Source: Homalodisca vitripennis (lineage: Eukaryota; Arthropoda; Insecta; Hemiptera; Cicadellidae). Taken from it: a stretch of DNA of 64,000 nucleotides. A program made the position numbers and the translations under genes. Positions 1 to 9,188 of this stretch are shown piece after piece. The stretch's first letter is position 1. Each line of letters begins with the position of its first letter. Below the pieces are notes generated by a model. That model was given only the letters and a program-made list of their open reading frames with translations, searched no databases and had not been told where the DNA came from. Where the stretch lies: positions 44,127,001 to 44,191,000 of the forward strand of contig NC_060214.1 in assembly GCF_021130785.1 (NCBI RefSeq), in the 5' to 3' direction.

Positions 1-1018
1 GCATAATAATAATTTTACATTTCGTATCTGCAAGTAATTATAATATGTATTTTAAGGAGATCCGCAACATCCACAAAATCCCTGTATATAATTTTATGGT
101 TAGTTTAACTGCACTTAATTATCCATTTTCAAAATTATTGAATTGTTTTGGTTTAGGTAGATATACAGGAGAATAATTTCTCAAATCACTTTAAAACCTG
201 ATTATTAACTATCAGTTCAGTAATTTGGGCTTAAAATAACAATGGTTGTACTTGATAGATATTTATATTTCAATTCTTACAAATTTACACAACAACCTTT
301 GTTGTAAAGGTTTTCTCAAGAAAAGGTAACCTTCCTTTAAATAAAAATAATTAAATTAAAGTTAACTTCTTTACTCAAAAATAAAATCAAACTAAAAATT
401 TAACTTTATTATAAATCTCAAACAAGATCAAACCTATAATTTTATTTAAAATAAAATATACTTTTCTCGATTAAACGAGGCTAAATAAAACTGAACTAAA
501 ACTTCCTGGAAATTTCTTTTTACCACTTGGTGTTACAACCTGTTGCTGTTGGTACAGTCTCAAAGTTCATTATCTTAATAGGGATGACAAACATAATTTA
601 TATCAATACAGAAATAAAATTATAGTAGCCAAAATAGACGTTTCATGGGAGAAATGGGCTTGTCAGAACCTAGTTTTTATGTATGTGTATCTATATTATC
701 TTGATAAGGGCAAAAATCTAAATTCAATCATGGCGATACAAATACAATTAAGTATAACAAGAAATGCTCATAAACACACAAGGATGAAAAGAATTAAAAG
801 TATACTGAATTTTACTTAAGAGTAAAATACCATTTACTCATATATGAGTATTCACGTAAAAAAGACGTAGTCATTTTTTGAAAGTCATTGGCCAAGTTTA
901 TTTTACGGAATACAATATGTAATTATGTTAATATTGTCTTAACTCATGAGTGCTAAATAAAATGTATCATTATTCACTAGATTTTATACGTGATATAGTA
1001 ATGAAATGCATTAGCGAA
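1..1018. other. A+T-rich spacer, no gene seen
   Basis: I see no reading frame with protein-like composition and no recognisable repeat here. The sequence is A/T-rich with many short A or T runs, as in insect intergenic or intronic DNA. Confidence 0.6.
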
Positions 1019-1164
1019 ACGTGAGAGTAGCTTGCGGAGATGTGCTAGCGCATATTCAGCATGCCAATAAACCCAGTCCTCCATTCACGATACGGAATGG
1101 ATCGTGCAGTAATCAGACCGACAAAGCTGTTCCAATATTGCCTCCAAACTACACTCTGGTAGCA
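1019..1164 (-). other. G+C-richer block with a short conserved-looking minus-strand frame
   Basis: This block stands out from its A+T-rich surroundings. On the minus strand a frame runs from 1164 to a TAG at 1045-1047, 39 codons with tryptophan-, glycine- and arginine-rich composition; it includes SIPYREWRTGFIGMLNM. A possible splice acceptor (CCAG before AGT on the minus strand) falls at 1056. I do not recognise the protein. It could be a fragment of a transposable-element protein, a lone exon of a gene outside the window, or a non-coding repeat that happens to be open. No donor or partner exon was found nearby. Confidence 0.3.
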
Positions 1165-1170
1165 GTTTTA

Positions 1171-1795
1171 AGTTTATTATTAGTAATTTAATTATGTTTT
1201 AATGATAATATAAAATGTAATGTACAATCAAATAGAAGCAATTCAATATATAAAAAATGGAGTAGGTGTTCATAAACACAGTTGCAAACATTGAATAGAA
1301 TTATTGCTGGTAATGAAAATTCAATAGCCTAGATTACTTTACAGACATACATATGTAACTCATTGTTAGGAATATCCTTATAAAATTTCAATACAAACGT
1401 TCTAGTAGTGTTTACGTGACTGAATAACACACACATGAAGACGCATACAGAACACACACACAGACATTGTTAGAATTTTGAACAATGTTATATAATAGAA
1501 TAATGATACCATTCTCGGAATCGGAAAAGGAGAGAATCGTTATTTGAGTTACCTCCTCGCACAGGATCAATCTATTACAGGAATACAACATCATTAAGGG
1601 AAACATTTTATGGAACCAAAACCTAACTACACAAATATTGGAAAGGCTTCTAAGAGTCAAATTTTGACTACACAAATCATGAACTGGGTTTTTCTAAGTG
1701 TTACTAGAAAGCTATGTTCATCTTGTACTATCAACACTTCTACCTTGTTTCTATATAGACAATATAGAGACAATGGTAGTGCATATCAACCGTTA
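1171..1795. other. Spacer, no gene seen
   Basis: Two short overlapping frames on opposite strands (around 1412-1840) have no recognisable domain, codon bias or splice context, so I treat them as chance. A short run of alternating CA/CACACA lies near 1427-1465. Confidence 0.5.
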
Positions 1796-1801
1796 TCAGT
1801 C

Positions 1802-1873
1802 AATAAAGCGGGCGGACGCGTAATAGCCGTTATCTCCTAACCTGCTTTATTAACCTGCACGCGTAAACGCGTG
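1802..1873. repeat. Pair of adjacent inverted repeats, CpG-rich
   Basis: AATAAAGC at 1802-1809 pairs with GCTTTATT at 1844-1851. Immediately downstream, CACGCGT (1858-1864) and ACGCGTG (1867-1873) form a near-continuous palindrome with a two-base AA spacer. ACGCGTAA also occurs at 1816 and 1859. CpG-dense palindromes are unusual in this A+T-rich background. Function unknown; it may be the edge of a decayed small transposon. Confidence 0.6.
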
Positions 1874-1958
1874 TTCATAACCTGTTTATGTTTCAATTTT
1901 TATATTTATGTAACTAATTAAATAACGCCGGATAACTGCAGGGCATGTAATGGTGTGT

Positions 1959-2122
1959 GTGAGTGGTGAGTGTAAATGAAACATGTTTGCTCAAATGTTC
2001 CGGAAAGTGCGGAACCGTGTTTCATATTGCGTGCTTGTGTGCGTGAGTGGTGAGTGTAAATGAAACATGTTTGCTCAAATGTTCCGGAAAGTGCGGAACC
2101 GTGTTTCATATTGCGTGCTTGT
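1959..2122. repeat. 84-bp tandem duplication with a nested stem-loop in each copy
   Basis: Copy 1 spans 1959-2042 and copy 2 spans 2043-2122, essentially identical over their shared length. Each copy contains nested inverted repeats: in copy 1, ATGAAACA (1976-1983) pairs with TGTTTCAT (2018-2025), enclosing GTTCCG (1997-2002) with CGGAAC (2010-2015). Because 84 is a multiple of three, the minus strand stays open across both copies and produces a repetitive 72-codon frame, which I do not think is a gene. Confidence 0.85.
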
Positions 2123-3547
2123 CGTAAAGAGCTCAAGATTCGTTAAAAACAGAAAGCGAAATAGGACTGGCAATGCAGATACTGCCGGACTGAGAAAGAA
2201 AATTCGTCTCTAGGAAGCAACCAGTCAGTATCTACAACGGTAACTAAAGAATTTTTAGTTAATACAATCAAATATTTCAAGAATGACATGTTTGTTAATC
2301 AATTGAAACATGATATTCCGTGATTATCATTTTGAGGTTATTAGCACTATTATTAAAACAATCATTTAGGGTTATTTTTAATGATGGCACGAGTGTGCAA
2401 GATGTCGATAGTGTTAGAACGTCATTCAGCAATAAAAACCACCAAACAATTCCCGGTGGTCCAATTTGTACGTTTTGTATCTTATCTTATGTAATCTTAT
2501 GACTTGGGAAAAATGTTGGAATTAAGAACAGGTGAGTTAATATATTGGCTTTTATTTAACAGCCTTCATCTGTTTGCTTGGATGAATTAAAGTCTTCAGA
2601 ATACTCTGGATGGGGTAGAGAAATAAACATTATCACACGGATCTTGATGGAATCAAAACAAATATATGAGAAATTTCCTCTTAAGGATAGTGACTTTAAA
2701 TTTAGGAGCAATCGGGATTGGAGAAGGTATGTGGGGATGGGGACTTTGTTATTGTGATCGAGACATAAAGTTTTTCCAAAAAAGAGCCCTAAAAATACTT
2801 ATTGTAAAAATAAAAATATTGTTATGTTTTATCCTGTCTTTCTCGTGCCGTTGAGCGTGATATAGTGAGGTTTGGATAGTTCAGATTGTTTTTTGCGTAA
2901 GGTATTTTAGCAATGGCTACAGCTACCAAAGAATGTGCCAGAACACGTAATTGTAAATATATAATTAAGAAAGGTACCGGTATTTTCAGAAATGTACAAG
3001 CTTAAAACTAAAAGTGCTTGAGGTCAACATTTGAACAAATTCATGGAGAAAAAGAAATATACAAGTTTTGAAACGAAAAATTAGAAAATTTTTACATTAT
3101 ACTCGTAGTTACTATATTTTTTACCAAAGTTTCCTATTTCCATTGAAAAAGAACTGAAATTCAGGAGACTCATTAAACCAACCTAGTATATATTACAATA
3201 AATAGTTTCAAGGTAATCTTAAAATTATGTCATCCTTCATTAAACAACTTTTCCTTAGTGTACCTACGACAACAAGCAAAAAATTAAGTCACTTCAACAC
3301 AGGATTGTAATACAAGTTTAACGTTTAACTACGTATACAAAACAAACGCATGTAATTACTAATACCTCTGGTTATAAAGTGTTGAAGAATACACATTTTA
3401 CATGACGGAAAATTTCCTTTTATGACATTACTAGCAATTACCTGTCCATTTGAAAGCAATTTTTAAAAGAATAATAGGTACGTTAAAGGAATATTCTCTT
3501 TAAATGGCATAATACACCGTCCTGAAAATAAGTTATAACTTCTCTAT
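2123..3547. other. Spacer, no gene seen
   Basis: Two short plus-strand frames (about 2320-2502 and 2666-2854) show no recognisable domain. A consensus-like splice donor (CAG then GTGAGT) lies at 2529-2537, but no exon can be built to it. Confidence 0.45.
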
Positions 3548-3889
3548 GGTGTCTCTTATGGATCAAGATTTGGGGCTGTCCTTTTCCAAATTTATGCCAC
3601 CATGTTGAGTTCCAAACTCCAGAATGTAAAGATGATTCAACATGCTGACGACACGACATTCTACATCAGATAAAGTCTCGATCTTGAAGTTAATTAATTC
3701 AATAAGCTAAATTCATGGATAAATGATTTTTCAAGAGTATTTTCGAAAATAAACAGATAAAAACAAAACAAGATAAATTTTTATCTTGGGGAACTGGAGC
3801 GAGATGATCTACCAACAATGATTGTGGATGAAGTTCTCTTGGAAGAAGATCTATCAAGTTTCTTGATCTATACCTTGTGCGAGGGTTAA
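3548..3889 (+). pseudogene. Decayed LINE (non-LTR) reverse transcriptase fragment
   Basis: One plus-strand frame, interrupted only by in-frame TAA codons at 3671, 3695 and 3758, reads like the palm region of a non-LTR reverse transcriptase. It starts with GVSYGSRFGAVLFQIY, a decayed version of the family's GVPQGSxLGPxLFxxY block. About 30 residues later comes QHADDTTFY with the catalytic aspartate pair (codons 3647-3652). A segment like the thumb-proximal FLG motif follows near 3858. The frame itself has not shifted, so decay is by substitution and the insertion is moderately young or short-lived. Only about 110 codons survive; there is no endonuclease and no defined 5' or 3' end. The clade (Jockey/CR1/R1-like) cannot be settled from this fragment. 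Confidence 0.75.
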
Positions 3890-6800
3890 TAATGGATTAC
3901 CATATCGAAAGTGTCTGCCCAAAGGTTGCTTTCGCCTTTATTTCCTACGTAAATCTTTGCACAATAGGTGTATTATTATTATTATTGTTGTTGTTTGGTA
4001 CACTAACGTTAAAACTATTGGTTTTATATTATGGGGAAGCTGTTATAGTGTCTGAAATCTCCGTCAGATTTGGGCATTTCCATATTGGTTGACTGCAAGC
4101 TAAGGCTTTTAATATATTCGCATCTAATCATAAACTTTATATATTCCATTTATATCCAATTATTATATAGATAAATGGCGTTACAGCTTAACCTTTACTA
4201 TTCAAATTATTTTTAATGGTTGTTTTAAATTATAAAGATTACGTCGGATGCCATTGAGCTTAATACTTTATTTATCAAGATTCAATAACAATTAAAAAGC
4301 CAGTGAAAGTAAAGACAAAACTTTTAAAGACCAAACTATATCTCTTAAACTATCAACATCGTCACTTCTCACACTAATGTCTTGCGGTTCCTTTCCTGGC
4401 GTTGCTAGTCTGGAATGAGGCCAAGTCTGGTTTGTCGTCTGAAGGAATCCTATTACAGATTAACTGTCTAAGTTCCTCTAGAGTCCTTTATTATAGCTAT
4501 CTATAATTGGATAGAATGAGAATTTATATAGCAATTTAATCACGTGTAATTCATCTAATGAGGTAACATTATCAATGGATTTAGTTAAATAAACAAAACA
4601 ACATATATGGCAAAGGCAGTCTAAAAATTAATATAATTAAATACATTAAAATGTTTTTTAACGTTGTCATGACGTATAAAATATAATTTCTTAAAGTACT
4701 TTGTTGAGTTTTACTTAATTAGTACTCAAAGTCATTGATGGTTATATAGATTTAAGTAAAACAGAACTTTCTTGGTGGCAGTTTAATCACTTGAAGATAA
4801 CTATAATGGTAATAGATGTTCAAAATAGGTAGAGTGAACGTTTCGCTAACAATATAAAATGCATTTTATTGGGATGAATAAAATCACCTAACTTTTCCGA
4901 GTCGAAGAGTAAATATGCCTCGCTTACACAGTTCCATTCATGAAATATTGCATTTCGAGTTATGTGAAGAACCATTTTGAGCCAATAGAAGTTAAATCTC
5001 TCTGTAAACCGACATATTTCTATAATTTTACTGTGTAAGCAAAGTTTAGACTGTGTGTGAAAAATTAAATAAAATAACTAGACTATTTGTAAATCGGAAT
5101 ATCAAACGTGTATAGTATATTGTATAGTAAATGGTAAAATAAATGGAATAGTAAGGATATATAATCCATTTATGAGCAGAATGATAAATTTATAACCTAC
5201 ACTTTATGAATCAGAAGTAAATTAATTTCAAACCATTTCTAAGGACGAAAATAATTGATAGGATATCTAAAACTCAATGTTATTACAAAACAATATTACA
5301 CGGAGTACAAAAAGTGTACAGCAGATATTGTTGTATAATATAAGAGCAGGATTAAGTATTGAAGCAAGAAGAGATAACAGTTTAATAAAACAATCGTTGC
5401 TTTGCTAAGGTGAAGCTATTGTCAATGAAGATCCGAATAATGATGAAGCGATGGTGAGAATACATTTTAAATGTGAAGTGAAATAATAGTTGGACGGTTG
5501 CGACTATTGATTCATTCATACAGTTAAACGGCGTAGCATAAAGGAAATAAAGCTAGTGCAGGCCTAATTTTAAATTCCCTACGTTCATATTGTGGACTAA
5601 AAACTCCAGCCCTGATTCACTTAAACAGTAAAGATTAGGCACCAAGGCATTTGCGCTCTGAAACGATTAAATCCCACTCCAAAATCATACGTTAGATAAG
5701 AAAATATGTGTTAATTTGTTACAATAAACTATTTAAAATTAGGAATCTTATCATAAAATTTAGGAAAGTGTTCAATGATGCAGCACTTTTTTCCTATGTC
5801 ATGAAAGAGAGGAAATAGTTGAAATTGTCTCAGAGAAAAGGAATTAACATAAATATTTTTTTCATGCCATACTTGTGGTTACATCATGTAAATATGTATT
5901 ATTCAAGAAAGTGGGCACCAACATAATTGTAGATGGTTAATTTAAAAACAGTTATATAATTATACAGTCATTGTTGCGGTAAACAAAATCAATCACACTG
6001 TGGACAGGAATGTATGTGGTACTTAAGGAGTGTATGACTTGTGAAATGGAACGAAATGGCATCGACCCAAATATTGAGTTACCTTGTGGTAACATTTACA
6101 CTGTAATGGGAATATATTTACGTGTTAATGTGTTACTGCGTTACTACATCACTGTAATACGGAGTAAAACTGGGGTTGAACCAAAATCGTACAGTAGGAA
6201 TCGTTACTGAAACAGTTTCACTGTGGGTGAGAATATATGTAATACTGTATATATTGTACGCAATACGGCAAACACAAAAAGTATAATTTTATGGAATAAC
6301 GTACTAATACTGCAGAGCTACAACGAAAAATCTAAGTTAACAATACAGTTTTCTTATACTACATCAGTTCATTCAACGATTTTGAAAACAAACACTGAAA
6401 GACAGTATATCATTTTAATTTTATGAATAAATAAAGCCAGCAAATTGATTTCAAAAGAATCCATTTCTCATTAATACCAATAAAGTTGAGTAATAATTTA
6501 GTTCTTTTTTTGGAAGCGGAACGTATGCGAGTTAAAAAAAAATGTATTGTTAAATATTTATCAACGTGTAATACGTTGTAATTGTGTGAAATAAATTACA
6601 TTATTTTTGTACTTTTCCCATCATTCTTATTAAAGTTTATAGAAATAAAATATTACTAGACAATTTGACTATAAAAAGTATAAGATATTCATGAAAATTT
6701 TGTGTTAAGGATAATTTCAATAGGAAATACAGTATATTCAACTTAAATAAATAAACTTTCTTAAATATTGTAAACAAAATTAAAGAAGTTGAAACTATTT

Positions 6801-6963
6801 AGTTCTGTTCTGCAAAAGTTAGGATGTAAATCTCTTTTTTTAATAACCGGCTTATTAAATTACTGCAATCTGTAGGGATATAATAGGTGTTTATATATAA
6901 CACTGAGAAATTATATAAAAAGCGTTTGAATTGCAGAAACTTCAAAAACAATGTATAGCTTTG
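3890..6963. other. A+T-rich spacer, no gene seen
   Basis: About 3 kb without a credible gene. A short ATT/TTG trinucleotide run sits near 3971-3995. Two short frames near 6010-6426 are embedded in sequence that repeats ACTGTAAT-like words and have no recognisable protein features. Confidence 0.5.
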
Positions 6964-6997
6964 ACAGGATGGTGTTAGGCAAAAAGGAGTTAACCCA
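6964..6997. repeat. Left terminal inverted repeat of the 2.2-kb transposon
   Basis: Begins ACAGGATGGTGTTA, followed by a CAAAAA tract and AACCCA. It matches the complement of 9155-9188 at 28 of 34 positions. Confidence 0.75.
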
Positions 6998-7233
6998 AAA
7001 AATATTAAAAAATGAGTTATCCAACTCTTGTTGTAGAATATGTTTGCTCTCTACATTATGCAAAAATGATTTAAGCCCTATCAGTGTTTCAAAGACTGAT
7101 ATAGTAAAAATGTTAACCCACAATCCTTGAATCTTCAATTTACCATTATGCAAAAAAACATTCAACCACTATAAAACACTCATCCCACAATCAGATGTTT
7201 GTAGGCTATTTTGCAACAAGCACTCAACCAGCT
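6979..7233 (-). repeat. Left cluster of subterminal 20-bp motifs
   Basis: Five degenerate copies of a word of the form TGCAAAAAnCATTCAACCCA lie at about 6979-6999, 7059-7080, 7103-7122, 7148-7171 and 7211-7233. All have the same orientation, which is opposite to the cluster at 7581-7894. The first copy is part of the terminal inverted repeat itself. These are likely transposase-binding sites (inference). Confidence 0.65.
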
Positions 7234-7580
7234 GTATCAACCCACAGGAGCAGTGAGCACCATTAATCAGGAAAGTGAGTGGTTGTCTGTTCAATTTGTT
7301 TACATAATTTTATTATTATGAAAAATTCATTCAGCTAAGTGATATTTAACGACCTTGAGAGTGACAATCTTCATTTAATATTATAAAGGTAAGTCACAAT
7401 TTGTATTATTTTACTTTTTGAGCGATAGTTATTAAAAACCTAACCTATAACAACAGATGAAAAGTTGTTTTTAATCAGCTTTATTAGGAGTTTACTATTA
7501 AGATAAATGTATTAATAGATGGAATGTTTATTTACCCCAAAATAATGGTCCCTTCATAGACGTACACTATGTGTAGACCT

Positions 7581-7894
7581 GTGACTTAAATCCCTATTGC
7601 TAAACTTTAGCCTATAACAGATAGTTGAGTGGGTTGAATGCTTATTACCAAATAACCAATATGGATTTTATACAAAGAACAGACCAATCTTGAGGGTTAA
7701 ATGTTTATTGCTAATTTGCCATTGTACAATTTTACTTATTTTTATGTAATCCACTGTGTGTTAAATGCTTATTACAAAACTTTATACAAGTGGTATATAA
7801 GCTCTGTAACAGATATATGTGTGAGTTGAATGGTTTATTGCTAAATAATGAATGTGTATTTCAAGCAAAAGTGTTAGGCTTAAATCTTTATTGC
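7581..7894 (+). repeat. Right-facing cluster of subterminal 20-bp motifs
   Basis: Six degenerate copies of GTGGGTTGAATGCTTATTGC occur at about 7581-7600, 7629-7648, 7692-7711, 7756-7775, 7821-7841 and 7873-7894, spaced about 45-65 bp apart. A further copy at 9152-9172 merges into the right terminal repeat. It is the reverse complement of the word in the left cluster. Confidence 0.7.
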
Positions 7895-8024
7895 TTATTT
7901 AGTAACAAGCCTATAGCTAAACTTGTTAAGAGCTTAAAAAGCTATTAGCCCTATGTACCCAAAAACTTACATACCTACCTTTTGTACCCCTACCAGATTA
8001 CCAGATGTCAGGAATTCTTTTATT

Positions 8025-8155
8025 CCAACAATTTTAGCCTATTATTTTTATTTATTTATTTCCTGATGCTGTCTAGAGGAAAAACGTTATACCAACAATT
8101 TTAGCCTATTATTTTTATTTATTTATTTCCAGATGCTGTCTAGAGGAAAAACGTT
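8025..8155. repeat. 67-bp tandem duplication inside the transposon
   Basis: Copy 1 is 8025-8091 and copy 2 is 8092-8155, with a single visible substitution: copy 1 has TTTCCTG where copy 2 has TTTCCAG. Copy 2 therefore has a usable AG splice-acceptor-like site directly before the ATG at 8133 and copy 1 does not. The unit carries the start of the coding region. Confidence 0.85.
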
Positions 8156-8809
8156 GATTGACTTGGCGCTCAAGAATCAAAACAAAACCAAGCAGACGAA
8201 GAAAGGAACGGTACCATTATTTATCGATAAATGATTATTTCTGCCCAATGATTCGGAGTTTGGAGATGTTGAGCGCTCTTTAAAGATCCATCAGCGCCTA
8301 TACACAGATTTTAGACTACATTAATGTTATGACGGAATGTAGAAGGAAAAATAAATTTGTTGTTAACAAACTAGAAAAACATGAAATGGTTTCAATTGAC
8401 AAACTATTGGGGAACATCACTAATAGGAAAGTAGATTCAAACAAAGAAAAAAAAAGTAAGTTGGCTCAAGACCCATGAAATAAAAAATTTTGAAAAGTGA
8501 GCCTTTCATCTTATACATGAAAATTGACGCAACAGAAAGAAAATGTGCAGGTAGTTGATTTAGAAAAGAGGAAAAAGGTCGACAACAAAGGTCGTTCAAA
8601 GATATTCAGTTGGACCACTTGTGGCCAACAGGTAAGCCACTTTCAAAGGAGAAGATTAAAGACCTTAAAGAAATCTTAAAGCTTGTCCCACAAGATTTGA
8701 AACACTTTTACAATTTCTTGAGAACGGCTGAACAGGGAGAATTTGATGATGATGTTGACGGTTTTGAAGTCACAAACGTCGACTTTGAAATCGAGAATGA
8801 TGATAACTA
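8133..8809 (+). pseudogene. Broken transposon protein gene, C-terminal part (DUF7869-type protein, from memory)
   Basis: Reading starts at ATG 8133 (MLSRGKTLIDLALKNQ) and meets a TGA at 8232-8234. The same frame continues with LFLPNDSEFGDVERSLK, then shifts near 8320 to a stretch containing INVMTECRRKNKF and GNITNRK. A further shift gives WLKTHEIK near 8463, another gives VQVVDLEK near 8550, and the last clean frame (8610-8809) begins with a LWPTGKPLSKEKIKDLKEI block and ends in an acidic tail with TAA at 8808-8810. The order PND-FG, DYINV, ITNRK, WLxTHEIK, VVDL, LWPxGKPLS is one I recall from the C-terminal region of large uncharacterised insect proteins labelled DUF7869, often transposon-borne. 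The catalytic domain is missing. The identification rests on memory of the family, not on a search. Confidence 0.55.
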
Positions 8810-9154
8810 AAATTTTTTAAACTTTCTAAACCTTTAAAAACAGATTAACTTTTAAAGACTGCTATATTTTAATGAATTTTTAATGAATAAAACACATTTT
8901 TCATTATTAGTATGGTGGTTACTTTCATTTTTAAGCCCTCATTCCTTGATAACCTGTTAAGCAAAAAGCATTTATTCCAACATTTTAATTTTTTTTACAC
9001 AGATATGCTTGAAATTTTTATTTAAAATTATGTACAAAAATAAGTCAAAACATTGTTGTTATAGTAACAAACAATTTACGTACTTTTACAAAGCATATGA
9101 TTTGCCAGAGGGTTGTTGACTTTTGAAGCTGTTTATCTCAGAATCATGTTTGTG

Positions 9155-9188
9155 TGGGTTGAATGTTTTTTGTATAACACCATCCTGT
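9155..9188. repeat. Right terminal inverted repeat of the 2.2-kb transposon
   Basis: Its complement begins ACAGGATGGTGTTA and continues with CAAAAA and a TTCAACCCA word. It pairs with 6964-6997. A NotI-type GCGGCCGC octamer lies just outside at 9234-9241, a rare word in this background. Confidence 0.75.

Larger units (their letters stand above)
6964..9188 (+). mobile_element. DNA transposon, about 2.2 kb, with terminal and subterminal repeats; superfamily unassigned
   Basis: The two ends form an inverted repeat: 6964-6997 against the complement of 9155-9188, 28 of 34 positions matching, the outer 14 (ACAGGATGGTGTTA) perfect. Inside lie two opposed clusters of a degenerate 20-bp motif (see the separate entries) and a broken protein gene near the right end. 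Dense subterminal motifs in both orientations are typical of transposons whose transposase binds multiple sites, CACTA-type elements among them, but I see no CACTA terminus and no clear target duplication. The outermost few bases may therefore lie slightly further out. The copy is dead: its coding part has stops and several frameshifts. Confidence 0.65.

Noticed and set aside
1918..2136. 72-codon minus-strand frame
   Set aside because: Product of the 84-bp duplication.
6901..6910. CACTG word as a CACTA-type terminus left of the 2.2-kb transposon
   Set aside because: No matching complement is found beyond the right terminal repeat.
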